A stretch of DNA of 32,955 nt from JBBIWA01 sp037439425. Its GTDB lineage: Bacteria > Acidobacteriota > Blastocatellia > RBC074. The notes beneath the pieces were generated by a model, which saw nothing but the letters and a program-made list of their open reading frames with translations, made no database searches and was not told where the DNA came from. Of the stretch, positions 6,809 through 14,786 are shown one piece after another. Where the stretch lies: the NCBI GenBank assembly GCA_037439425.1, contig JBBIWA010000067.1, forward strand, positions 1 to 32,955, read 5' to 3'. Within the stretch, counting starts at the first letter, position 1, and the number at the start of each line of letters is the position of its first letter. Both the position numbers and the translations under genes were made by a program.

Positions 6809-9451
6809 ATGGCTCATAGAAAGAATCCGGCGAAGTCCGCCAAGTTGCACCACCCCAGGCGAGCGGGAAACGTCTCCCTACTGCGTCGTATCATCCGCCT
6901 TCTCCGTTCCCCCTACTTTCTTGCTCCGGCGCTCATTCTGGCGCTGCTCGGCGCGGGAGTGCTGAGCTATTACTACTTCCGCTACACCAGGTTGATTGAG
7001 GCTGGATTGCGTGGAGATATCTTTGTCCGCTCTTCAGGGATTTATGCTGCTCCGCGGGAGCTGCACGCGGGCTCGGCGATGAAGCTCAGTGATCTGGTAG
7101 CGCACCTCAAGCGCATCGGTTACCTGGAGCGCGGGACGGAAGGCAACGAGAAGAAGGGGCAGTATGCTGTGCGTGGCAGCGCTGTGGAGATCTATCCTGG
7201 CAAAGATGCGGAGGTGGATGGTAAAAAAGTCTTCCCGGCTCTGCGCGTCACCTTCGGACGCGGTGGCGAAGGCATTCAGGCGATCACGGATATGACTAGC
7301 CGAGAGCAGCTCCGGATTGCCCAGGTAGAACCAGAGTTGATCTCCTCAGTGGTCAATAGCGAGCGCGAGAAGCGCAAGATCATCGAATTCAAGGACCTCC
7401 CGAAAAACCTGGTGGATGCCATCGTCGTGATTGAAGACCGGCAGTTTTTTGAGCATCACGGCATCTACTGGCGCGGCATCCTGCGCGCCTTGATTCGCAA
7501 TACCCAGGCGGGCGAAATCCGCGAAGGTGGCAGCTCCATTACCAACCAACTGGTCAAGAATTTCTTCCTCAAGCCGGAGCGCACGCTCAAACGCAAGCTG
7601 GCCGAAGCCTACATCTCGGTGCTGCTCGAACAGCGCCTGACCAAAGAACAGATCTTCGCCATGTACTGTAACCAGATCTATCTGGGGCAGCGCGGCAGCT
7701 TCTCGATCAATGGATTTGGGCAGGCGGCGCGAGCCTATTTCGACAAAGATGTTTCGCACCTGACGCTGGCCGAGGCGGCGACGCTGGCGGGAATCATCCG
7801 CAGTCCGAATTATTATTCGCCCTTCAAACACGAAGAGCGCGCTCGCGAACGGCGCAATCTGGTGCTGGAAAAGATGGTCGAGGAAGGCAAAATCAGCCGC
7901 GCAGAGGCTGAGCGGGCCAAAAAACAACCGCTCGGCATTAAAGGCAAGAGCAGCGCTATGGATGTCTCGGACGCGCCTTACTTCGTGGATTACCTGACGC
8001 GCCAACTGGAGACTCAGTTCGATGATCGTGCCGCTAGCTTGCGCTCGTTGCGCATCTATTCGACGATAGACCTCGAGCTGCAGCGCGCTGCCTATCAGGC
8101 GGTGACCAAACATATGGCAGCGGTGGACAAGATGCTGGCTCGGCGCAAGGGCGGAACTGAAGGGTTGCAGGCAGCGCTTGTAGCGATGAAGGTGAAGACG
8201 GGCGAAGTAGTGGCGATGGTCGGCGGGCGGGATTATGCCCAAAGCCAGCTTAATCGTGCCACGGAGGCGAAGCGCCAGCCCGGTTCGGTCTTCAAACCGT
8301 TCGTCTACGCGGCGGCGCTTGAAACAGCCTACGATGATCCAGCTTCAGTGATCACTCCCGCGACCATGTTTATGGACGCGCCACGCACGTTTGAATATGC
8401 AGGCGGTCGCTCTTACAGTCCGGGCAACTTTGGGGATAAATACGAAAATCGTCCGATCACCGTACGCGATGCGCTGGTGCACTCAAAGAACGTCATTACA
8501 GTTGAGCTGGCTGAAAAGGTTGGCCTTTCGCGCATCGCGCGATTGGCCGAGCGAGCCGGACTGCCGCGCCCACCTACATATCCTTCGATGGCCTTAGGTG
8601 TAGCTGAAGCGACACCATTGCAGATCGCTTCAGCCTACACCATGTTTGCCAATGGTGGCCGTCGCGTCGCTCCCACGGCAATCAAGCGCGTGACGACCAG
8701 CATCGGTTCGACGCTTTATGAGCCGGTGGTTGAGTCGCGCGAAGTGATTACTCCGCAGGTGGCTTACATCATGACCTCGATCCTGCAGGACGTGCTCAGT
8801 CGCGGCACCGGAGCGCGAGTGCGGCAGATGGGATTTACGGCGATAGCAGCCGGCAAGACTGGCTCTTCGCGTGATGCGTGGTTTGCGGGCTATACGCCGA
8901 ACCTGGTCTGCGTCGTCTGGGTCGGCTTTGATGACAATTCAGATATCGGGATTACCGGGGCCGTAGCTGCGGCGCCGATCTGGGCTGAGTTCATGATGAA
9001 GGCGCTGCAACTTCATCCGGAGTACGGTGGAGAGTTCACCGATCCTGGAGATGTGACAATAGTGGATATTGATCCGACCACGGGCGCGCCGGCGCAGGCC
9101 AATACTGAGAATGTGCGCGCGGAACTCTTCATCAAAGGCACTGAGCCAGGAGCTGTCTCGCCTGGGCTGCCGGAGACAGAGTTACCACCGCAAGCGCCGC
9201 CGCGCGAAGCCCCCCCAACGTTGCCGACGCCCACACCGCGACCTGTAACCGGTGAAATGCGCGCACTCTCGCTCACGGGCCACGCTGCTGATCTCAGCAC
9301 AGCTGATACCATCACGCTTGAGGTCTGCGCTGAGACCGGATTGTTGCCCACCAATTCTGTTTGCAAGCGCACCGTGCGGCGTCGCTACACTATCGGCCAG
9401 GAACCGCGCACCTTTTGCAGCCAGGCGCGCCACGATAGTAGACGGCCATAA
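6809..9451 (+). CDS. Bifunctional class A penicillin-binding protein (PBP1b-like)
   Basis: Peptidoglycan glycosyltransferase/transpeptidase anchored in the inner membrane, 880 residues. Order: basic cytoplasmic tail; one transmembrane helix (about 34-56); a UB2H-like region (LSDLVAHLKRIGYLERG, about 93-109); the GT51 domain with its catalytic Glu in VVIEDRQFFEHHG (E209) and GGSSITNQLVKN (about 240-251); then the transpeptidase with SVFK (493-496, nucleophile S493), SKN (559-561) and KTGS (683-686). The Pro-rich C-terminal tail (about 800-840) leads to a Cys-containing end. All catalytic motifs are present and the length is normal. An AAGGTGA Shine-Dalgarno precedes the start. It makes and cross-links glycan strands in the periplasm. 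Confidence 0.95.
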   Translation: MAHRKNPAKSAKLHHPRRAGNVSLLRRIIRLLRSPYFLAPALILALLGAGVLSYYYFRYTRLIEAGLRGDIFVRSSGIYAAPRELHAGSAMKLSDLVAHLKRIGYLERGTEGNEKKGQYAVRGSAVEIYPGKDAEVDGKKVFPALRVTFGRGGEGIQAITDMTSREQLRIAQVEPELISSVVNSEREKRKIIEFKDLPKNLVDAIVVIEDRQFFEHHGIYWRGILRALIRNTQAGEIREGGSSITNQLVKNFFLKPERTLKRKLAEAYISVLLEQRLTKEQIFAMYCNQIYLGQRGSFSINGFGQAARAYFDKDVSHLTLAEAATLAGIIRSPNYYSPFKHEERARERRNLVLEKMVEEGKISRAEAERAKKQPLGIKGKSSAMDVSDAPYFVDYLTRQLETQFDDRAASLRSLRIYSTIDLELQRAAYQAVTKHMAAVDKMLARRKGGTEGLQAALVAMKVKTGEVVAMVGGRDYAQSQLNRATEAKRQPGSVFKPFVYAAALETAYDDPASVITPATMFMDAPRTFEYAGGRSYSPGNFGDKYENRPITVRDALVHSKNVITVELAEKVGLSRIARLAERAGLPRPPTYPSMALGVAEATPLQIASAYTMFANGGRRVAPTAIKRVTTSIGSTLYEPVVESREVITPQVAYIMTSILQDVLSRGTGARVRQMGFTAIAAGKTGSSRDAWFAGYTPNLVCVVWVGFDDNSDIGITGAVAAAPIWAEFMMKALQLHPEYGGEFTDPGDVTIVDIDPTTGAPAQANTENVRAELFIKGTEPGAVSPGLPETELPPQAPPREAPPTLPTPTPRPVTGEMRALSLTGHAADLSTADTITLEVCAETGLLPTNSVCKRTVRRRYTIGQEPRTFCSQARHDSRRP

Positions 9452-9467
9452 GTCAATAACCGGAAGA

Positions 9468-9672
9468 ATGTCTATGTTTCAAGCTCTGCTCAGAAGCAGG
9501 GTCTTCTTGAGTCTGCTGCTGCGGTTCCCTGACTGGAGCGGCAACCTGGCAACCTCTCACTCAGCCGCAGGAAGGTAAGCCGCAAAAACAGCAAGCTGAA
9601 GAGGCAGAGACGATTCGCATTGATAAGGCGCCGCTGATATTGAGTGTTGAAGTCTTTGACCTTTGTCAGTAG
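9468..9672 (+). pseudogene. Frameshifted, truncated leader of a secreted protein (VWFA-related type)
   Basis: The ATG at 9468 starts a signal peptide (MSMFQALLRSRVFLSLLL) that runs into a stop in its own frame near 9576. In the +1 frame the sequence continues sensibly as TGAATWQPLTQPQEGKPQKQ, then EETIRID-like sequence (AETIRIDKAPLILSVEVFDL), and stops at 9670-9672. This leader plus an E-T-I-R-I-D strand resembles the start of VWFA-related proteins of Acidobacteria, whose body would follow; here it is missing. The sequence ends where the inverted-repeat element 9679-9793 begins. Reading: gene truncated next to a repeat and further damaged by a one-base shift near 9520. The family is inference. 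Confidence 0.4.
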
Positions 9673-9678
9673 TCAGTA

Positions 9679-9793
9679 GTCCGTGGTCAGTTGTACGGTT
9701 ATCGGTAGCGCCGCGGTATAGAGGAGAACGCTGTCGGGCCTGGTTTTCTTGCCAGCTATGGGCAGTGTGTGTCACCGACAACTGACCAAGGAC
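9679..9793. repeat. 115-bp unit with 16-bp inverted ends
   Basis: The left end (9679-9694) starts GTCCGTGGTCAGTTGT and the right end (9778-9793) is its reverse complement with 15 of 16 matches. A short tandem of AGTCAGTAGTC precedes it (9668-9681). No ORF is inside. A related string (TCAGTGGTCCGTGG) occurs near 26953, so the sequence type recurs. It resembles a small non-autonomous repeat. Confidence 0.45.
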
Positions 9794-9821
9794 CAAGTAG
9801 GAACAACCAGGAGAATGAAAG

Positions 9822-10868
9822 ATGAAAAAAGAAATGAGTGAGGTCACTAGAGGAGTCTTTCATGTCGCGCTGCGACGTCCAGAGACGATGAAACCCTGGG
9901 AGCTCACGCTTCCAGCGTGCAAGATTTTCAGCCCCAATGAGCATGCAAGGATGCGTGCGCTCCCAGGGATTTTCGGAGAAGGAAGAAAGTGGTTTGATAT
10001 TGCGCTGGCTGCTTTGACGATCTTACTCGGTTGCTGGTGGGCGACCGCTTTTTTCGGCAGCGCTTCAGCGCAGGACAAGAGATTGAAGCTGGAAGAGTTG
10101 ATCGCCAGACATCTGGAAGCTATCGGCAAGGCAGAGGCTCTGGCCTCTGCCAAGAAGCGGGTTGTCAGTGGCAAGGTCAGGTCGGTCAGTCGGGTCGGTG
10201 GAGCAGGTGAAATTACGGGACAGGGGATGATGGTTTCTGCCGGATCAAAAATGCGCTACGGCATGAATTTCCCCTTTGTTGATTACCCCGGTGAAGACCT
10301 GGTCTTTGACGGCTCACGCGCGGTGACCGGGACGCTACCTCAAGGAAGTCGTTCTCCGTTGGGACAATTTCTCTATCAGCAGAGCATGCCGCTCAAAGAA
10401 GGCCTCATCGGTGGTGTGCTTTCGACCGCCTGGCCGCTGTTGCAGATAGGAGAGCGACAACCGCGGCTTGAATTTCGTGGGCTGAAGAAGATCGAAGGGC
10501 AAGAGCTTTATGAATTAGGGTATCGCCCGCGCAAAGGGTCCACGGACTTGAAGGTGTTTTTGTATTTCGATCCGGCCACGTTCCGCCACCTACGCTCGCA
10601 GTATAACTTAGAGATCGGCGCCACCCTGGGCACCATAGCCAACGAAGTTCCCCGGCAGGAAGAGTCTTACTTCAGGCTCACGGAAGAGTTCGATGACTTT
10701 CGTGAAGTGGATGGGTTGATGTTACCGCACCGGTACAAGATCCAGATGAACATTATGCAGATGACTGCCGTTGGCTCATCTCCCAACCGAGTGCACGACT
10801 GGATTTTGGAAGTGAGCCGCATCTCGCACAAGGAAAACTTCAGCGAGGATGTCTTCACAATCAAGTAG
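9822..10868 (+). CDS. Exported lipoprotein-sorting-like protein with repeat-encoded N-terminus
   Basis: A 348-residue protein. The C-terminal 260 residues look like a periplasmic beta-sheet protein of the LolA/outer-membrane lipoprotein-sorting type (features: LIARHLEAIGKAEAL, GKVRSVSRVGG, LEFRGLKKIEGQELYEL, FYF-like strand VFLYFDPATFRHLRSQY, YFRLTEEFDDFREVDGLMLP). The export signal is not at the N-terminus but at about residues 55-84 (WFDIALAALTILLGCWWATA, then SASAQ). Residues 10-53 are encoded by a dispersed repeat copy (9850-9980). The start at 9822 has a good AGGAG Shine-Dalgarno (9809-9813, 8 nt spacing). The alternative ATG at 9951 gives a normal-length signal peptide but has no good Shine-Dalgarno. 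So either a long leader is tolerated or the inner start is used. Function beyond export is unknown. Confidence 0.7.
   Translation: MKKEMSEVTRGVFHVALRRPETMKPWELTLPACKIFSPNEHARMRALPGIFGEGRKWFDIALAALTILLGCWWATAFFGSASAQDKRLKLEELIARHLEAIGKAEALASAKKRVVSGKVRSVSRVGGAGEITGQGMMVSAGSKMRYGMNFPFVDYPGEDLVFDGSRAVTGTLPQGSRSPLGQFLYQQSMPLKEGLIGGVLSTAWPLLQIGERQPRLEFRGLKKIEGQELYELGYRPRKGSTDLKVFLYFDPATFRHLRSQYNLEIGATLGTIANEVPRQEESYFRLTEEFDDFREVDGLMLPHRYKIQMNIMQMTAVGSSPNRVHDWILEVSRISHKENFSEDVFTIK
9850..9980 (+). repeat. Dispersed palindromic repeat, copy 1 (inside a coding sequence)
   Basis: It begins GAGGAGTCTTTCATGTCGCG and ends near CCCAGGGATTTTCGGAG. It carries the family's hairpin in slightly changed form (GCATGCAAGGATGCGTGC, 9941-9958). 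It is very similar along its length to copy 4 (32707-32820). It lies in frame within the 9822 gene. Confidence 0.75.
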
Positions 10869-11129
10869 CTCTGCATTGAAGACCTGCTCCGGATCGGCAA
10901 GTAGGCTCATCCCCAAACCACATCTGGAGCTGCTCGCAGTCTGGCCAACTGTTAAGTTGGTCGGCAAAATAGATCAGGCATAAATCCCTTAGCTGCGGCA
11001 GGAGCCTGTTGTTGATAGATCATCCTTGAGCTTACCTCCGCGGTGGGAACCTCTTTGCTGAACACCGCCAAGTCCGAACTGCCGGCAGGCAGCTGCCATA
11101 TGCTATAGACGGCTTGCTCCTGACTGCGG
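10869..11129. other. Non-coding stretch, nothing recognised
   Basis: A minus-strand ORF of 64 codons (10952-11146) has no recognisable similarity or Shine-Dalgarno. I see no hairpin, repeat or RNA gene here. Confidence 0.4.
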
Positions 11130-11393
11130 CTAAAAATGCTCGACATGTGTTCCTATGCTTAGGCTTATAGCAGCGTCGAAGCTCGGAGAGCCAAAGGCGA
11201 AGTGCAGATGGTCAAAGGTGTTGTAGAAAGTCGCCTGGAATTCCACATCTTCACTCTCCCGGAAGCGCATCCGTTTGCTCAGGCTGAAGTCAGCCTGGAA
11301 ATGTTCTAGCTGTGAGCTGGAGGCGGGGATGGCTCGATTCCAGTATACCTCGCGGCCGAGCATCGTTATCTTGTGAGGCTGCAGAGCTGCCCC
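11130..11393 (-). pseudogene. C-terminal remnant of an Oar-like TonB-dependent receptor
   Basis: The minus-strand frame encodes LEHFQADFSLSKRMRFRESE, then DVEFQATFYNTFDHLHFAFGSPSF. That pattern (DFSL-K-RI-E, then EFQA-FYN-F-H-F) is typical of the last beta-strands of Oar/carboxypeptidase-regulatory TonB-dependent receptors. The expected terminal strand with its C-terminal aromatic residue is missing. The frame is closed upstream by TAA at 11394-11396, so only about 85 residues of a protein normally near 1,000 remain. No intact receptor is nearby. Similarity is recognised from pattern only. Confidence 0.4.
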
Positions 11394-11534
11394 TTATTCG
11401 TGGATTTGGGCTAACAGTTTGCCCGACATTGCACTTTGTCTCAAGGCCTCACCACATGATCTGAAAGGCTCCTTAAACCACAGTGAGAGTAACTCAGGGA
11501 GGCAGAATTCTCACCCGAGACGTGCAACAACATA

Positions 11535-11565
11535 TTGACAGAGCCGCGCAAAACGTTACTATACT
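11535..11565 (+). promoter_or_regulatory. Sigma70-type promoter of the glycosyltransferase gene
   Basis: TTGACA (11535-11540) is followed by TATACT (11560-11565), a 19-bp spacer; the overlapping TACTAT (11557-11562) would give 16 bp. Transcription would start near 11572, which favours the ATG at 11611 over the TTG at 11581 as translation start. Confidence 0.5.
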
Positions 11566-11610
11566 CGTCTGCGTTATCACTTGATCAACAGGAATAGTGA
11601 ACCGACCCCT

Positions 11611-13221
11611 ATGAACTTTGTTCTTTTATTTCTACAACCAGCCCCCAGCCCGGAGGAGGTTCGCCGCGCGCTCGATCCGATCTTGCGGCACGGTCGCGAC
11701 AACATCAGTTATCTTTACTCGCTAGACACCTTCGACTGGACAATCCTTCTCCTCTACTTTGGATCACTGATTCTGCTTGGCATCCTGGGCATATATCGGC
11801 TGCGACTCGTTTACCAGTTCTGGCGCTATCGCCACATCAGACCCGCGCCGAGGCGTCGCTTTGCTGAAGACGAATTGCCGCGTGTGACGGTGCAGCTTCC
11901 GCTCTTCAACGAAATGTACGTAGTTGAGCGCCTGCTGGAAGCTGTTATCGCGCTCGACTATCCGCGCCACCTGCTCGACATTCAGGTGCTGGATGATTCG
12001 ACCGATGAGACAGTGCGAATTGCCTCAGCCGCGGTCGAGCGCTACCAAGCAGCAGGCTTCGACATCAGCTACATTCACCGGGATGATCGCACTGGTTTCA
12101 AAGCAGGAGCATTAGAGAATGGATTGCGCACCGCGAAAGGAGAGTTTATTGCTATCTTCGATGCCGACTTCGTGCCCCGGCCTGATTGTCTGCGGCGGAT
12201 GATTGATTACTTCACCGACGAGCGAGTGGCGATCGTGCAGATGCGGTGGAGCCATATCAATGCTGATTATTCGCTGCTGACGCGCGTGCAGGAGCTGATG
12301 CTCGACGGTCACTTCGTTGTCGAGCAGACGGCGCGCAGCCGGACCGGCGCTTTCTTCAATTTCAATGGGACGGCCGGGATGTGGCGCCGCCGGGCGATCG
12401 AATGGTCTGGCGGGTGGCAGCACGATACATTGACCGAAGATACCGATCTGAGTTTTCGTGCGCAATTGATGGGTTGGCGCTCGGTTTATCTGCTCGAAGA
12501 TGACGTGCCAGCCGAGTTGCCGGTCGAGATGAATGCTTTCAAAGCGCAGCAGCGGCGCTGGGCGAAGGGACTGGTGCAGGTTGGGATGAAACTGTTGCCG
12601 CGCATCTGGCATCATCCGAAGCTCTCGTGGCGGCAGAAGTTGGAACTCTTCTTCCGCCTCAATGGCAATTTCGGCGCGCTGCTGATGATCCTGCTCAGCC
12701 TTTTGCACCTGCCCGTTCTGCTGGTGCGCTTCAATCAAGGATTCTTTCACATGCTGCTGATGGATGTGCCGCTGATGATCTTTGCCACCATTTCGGTAGC
12801 AGCTTTTTATGGCACGGCCATCCTCTACTTGCATCCGCGCGAGAAATGGCGGTTCTGGCTGATTCCGGTAGTGATGGGGGTAGGCATTGGTATGGTCTTT
12901 TCCAACGCGCGCGCTGTGTTGGAAGCGCTCTTCCGCGTCGAGTCGAGCTTTGTGCGCACGCCGAAATACTGCGTCGAGAGCAGCCGCGACAAGTGGTGGC
13001 AAAAAGCGCGCTTGTATGGGCGCCGGCACGGCTTGCTGCCGCTGCTGGAACTATCGCTGGCGCTCTACTTCGTCGGCGCCGTAGCTTATGCGGTACACAG
13101 TGAAATCTACGCGACGATTCCCTTTCTGCTCATCTTCCTCGTTGGGTATGGTTACATCGGCCTGATGTCGCTACTTCAGAGCAAGATCAGAGAAGTGCTT
13201 CAGCAGTGGCGGCGCGGGTAG
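11611..13221 (+). CDS. Processive family-2 glycosyltransferase (cellulose synthase-like), membrane-bound
   Basis: Membrane GT2 enzyme of 536 residues that would polymerise or transfer sugars from nucleotide-sugar donors. An N-terminal membrane helix (about 43-62) is followed by the cytoplasmic GT-A domain: VTVQLPLFNE (93-101), VLDDSTDET (127-134), GFKAGALENGL (162-172), the DxD in IFDADF (DAD 184-186), TEDTDLSFR (275-283) with the catalytic acid region, and QQRRWAKG (313-320), the Q/RxxRW signature of processive synthases. At least four further helices make up the C-terminal part. There is no PilZ domain. The start at 11611 was preferred because a promoter lies at 11535-11565; the Shine-Dalgarno is weak for both candidate starts. 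Product (glucan, mannan or a glycolipid) cannot be told; it stands alone with no partner genes. Confidence 0.85.
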   Translation: MNFVLLFLQPAPSPEEVRRALDPILRHGRDNISYLYSLDTFDWTILLLYFGSLILLGILGIYRLRLVYQFWRYRHIRPAPRRRFAEDELPRVTVQLPLFNEMYVVERLLEAVIALDYPRHLLDIQVLDDSTDETVRIASAAVERYQAAGFDISYIHRDDRTGFKAGALENGLRTAKGEFIAIFDADFVPRPDCLRRMIDYFTDERVAIVQMRWSHINADYSLLTRVQELMLDGHFVVEQTARSRTGAFFNFNGTAGMWRRRAIEWSGGWQHDTLTEDTDLSFRAQLMGWRSVYLLEDDVPAELPVEMNAFKAQQRRWAKGLVQVGMKLLPRIWHHPKLSWRQKLELFFRLNGNFGALLMILLSLLHLPVLLVRFNQGFFHMLLMDVPLMIFATISVAAFYGTAILYLHPREKWRFWLIPVVMGVGIGMVFSNARAVLEALFRVESSFVRTPKYCVESSRDKWWQKARLYGRRHGLLPLLELSLALYFVGAVAYAVHSEIYATIPFLLIFLVGYGYIGLMSLLQSKIREVLQQWRRG

Positions 13222-13360
13222 TGATCGGCCGATTCTCGCGTTCCGACCTCCTTAGCACGGCTTTCGGTTGGCCGCAGCGGGAGAGAACGATTTTGCTTCC
13301 GGCAGTCTTCAAGGGTTACTAGCAGTTGGCATTTCAGGTCTACGCTATACTATCAGCACT

Positions 13361-13648
13361 ATGAGTACACAAGCTCAAACCATGGTGCGAGTGAGCGTGG
13401 TGGCCCGCAAACTCGGCCTGCATCCCATCACCGTCCGGCGCTGGATCAAAGCTGGCAAAATTGCCGCCGTCCAGATCGGCCGCGAGGCGCGCATCCCGAT
13501 GAGCCAGATCGACCGCCTGCTGGGCGAACAGCCCGGTGCAGCCATTGTGCTGTACGGGCGTGTCTCCGGCTACGACCAGAAGAAAGACTTGGATACGCAG
13601 CTCCTCACACTCAAAGCCTGGGCCGAGCAACCGCCAGTGGCGCTGTGA
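13361..13648 (+). CDS. tnpA: IS607-type serine recombinase TnpA, truncated
   Basis: 95 residues. A MerR-like helix-turn-helix (VSVVARKLGLHPITVRRWIK, about 11-30) is followed by the first strand of a serine-resolvase domain, IVLYGRVSGYDQKKDL, with the nucleophile Ser in RVS (S69). IS607 TnpA is usually about 190-220 residues; here the sequence stops after LKAWAEQPPVAL, so the rest of the catalytic and oligomerisation helix is gone. It may still bind DNA but should not recombine. The ATG at 13361 is taken because the helix-turn-helix begins right after it; the open frame extends upstream to 13268 without similarity. Confidence 0.7.
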   Translation: MSTQAQTMVRVSVVARKLGLHPITVRRWIKAGKIAAVQIGREARIPMSQIDRLLGEQPGAAIVLYGRVSGYDQKKDLDTQLLTLKAWAEQPPVAL

Positions 13649-14769
13649 GGCAGCAGACCACCGGGCGTATCTTGCGCAGCCAGGCGGAACGCAAGGTTGC
13701 TTTCGAGATCATACGCCCGATTCTCACCGATGAGTTGATCCGACCTGCCGATGGCGAGTCCCCGGCCCGCAAGCATCGCACAGTGCTGATGGAGCAAGTG
13801 CGCGCCCTGCGCGCCCTACAAGTCGGAGACGACGCGGAGAAGTTGATGGCTCTGGTGAATGTCACCGAGCAGGCCTGCAACTTTTACCTGACACACGAGC
13901 GATTCCCCGATACGTATGAGGAGATGCAGCCGATCCCCTTCTTGAAAGCAGGCCTCTTGACCTATGCCGGGGATGACGGCCCCGAGAAAGGACAGGCCTA
14001 TCGTCTGCGATTGGATGTTCCTAATCGAACGACCTGGCTGCGACTGCGTGGGCCGGACGAGAACCAGATGTGGCACTGGCGAGCGGACGAGATCGCCATT
14101 CCCCTGCCCGATGTGGTCCGGGAACGGCTTGCCAGCAGTACGCCGCTGGCGCCGACGTTGCGGGCCGTCAGGCAAGCAGATGGTACCCAGGTCGCCTGTC
14201 TGGATTTCATTGTGGGGCAGTCGCTCCCCGAATTCCCCGCCTGGGGTGACACGCGCCAAGTGCTGGCCTTTGATTGGGGCGTGCATACCCTGCTCACCGT
14301 AGTAGTGCTGGATCGGCAGGGTCATCAGTTGAGTCCCCCCCTCTTCCTGGACACCGGAGGCTTCGATGGGCGGCAAGCCCGCCTGCGGCGACAGATTGAT
14401 GAACTGAAGGCCAAATTGGACAGGCTCGCCCCACATAGTTCGAGGCGAACGCGGCTCCAGCAAGAGATCGATCTGTGTTGGGCGGCCTACTGTCGCCGCA
14501 ACCGAGCCCTGGCGCATCTGGCTGTCAACTTCTTGCTGGCCATTGCGGCACTCTACCACTGCGACGTGATGGCAGGGGAGTGGCTGGCTTCGCTGCGCAC
14601 GACCGGGCGCGGGCGAGAAACACGTGGGCGATGGCGGAACTGGCGCAACAACACCACGGGCGAGATCTGGAAGGTGCTGATTTGGTTGGCTGGCGAGAGC
14701 GCGGCCAGAGTACGTCCGCGTCAAGCCTGGTTTCCACGCGGACAGGCATGTGCGGATAGTATAAGGTAG
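13645..14769 (+). CDS. tnpB: TnpB-type RNA-guided nuclease homologue, C-terminally truncated
   Basis: 374 residues starting with GTG that overlaps the tnpA stop. RuvC-I is VLAFDWGVHTLLTVVVLD (D210) and RuvC-II is VMAGEWLASLRTTGRGR (E312), followed by the bridge-like RGRWRNWRNNTTGEIWKVL. A complete TnpB would continue with a CxxC...CxxC zinc finger and the RuvC-III Asp; instead the frame ends in AWFPRGQACADSIR. With one of three catalytic acids missing, cleavage is not expected. The N-terminal 190 residues are divergent. The guide RNA of such systems normally overlaps the end of tnpB, which is the part that is lost. Confidence 0.7.
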   Translation: MRQQTTGRILRSQAERKVAFEIIRPILTDELIRPADGESPARKHRTVLMEQVRALRALQVGDDAEKLMALVNVTEQACNFYLTHERFPDTYEEMQPIPFLKAGLLTYAGDDGPEKGQAYRLRLDVPNRTTWLRLRGPDENQMWHWRADEIAIPLPDVVRERLASSTPLAPTLRAVRQADGTQVACLDFIVGQSLPEFPAWGDTRQVLAFDWGVHTLLTVVVLDRQGHQLSPPLFLDTGGFDGRQARLRRQIDELKAKLDRLAPHSSRRTRLQQEIDLCWAAYCRRNRALAHLAVNFLLAIAALYHCDVMAGEWLASLRTTGRGRETRGRWRNWRNNTTGEIWKVLIWLAGESAARVRPRQAWFPRGQACADSIR

Positions 14770-14786
14770 CAGAAACGGTAGCCGGG

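Larger units (their letters stand above)
13361..14769 (+). mobile_element. Decayed IS607-type element (tnpA + tnpB)
   Basis: The two genes overlap by 4 bp (GTGA at 13645-13648), the usual order for IS607 elements. Both proteins are shortened: TnpA lacks most of its catalytic domain and TnpB lacks its zinc finger and third RuvC motif. A 9-bp inverted pair, TATACTATC (13346-13354) and GATAGTATA (14755-14763), flanks them, but IS607 elements do not normally have terminal inverted repeats, so this may be chance. The exact ends are unknown. Only 17 bp separate tnpB from the next gene. Confidence 0.65.

Noticed and set aside
12112..13029. Minus-strand ORF of 305 codons
   Set aside because: Antisense to the GT2 gene, His/Gln-rich shadow sequence.
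13816..14724. Minus-strand ORF of 302 codons
   Set aside because: Antisense to tnpB, which has RuvC motifs on the plus strand.
13346..14763. 9-bp inverted pair as terminal repeats of the IS607-type element
   Set aside because: IS607 elements lack such ends and the left copy resembles a -10 promoter element, so chance is likely.
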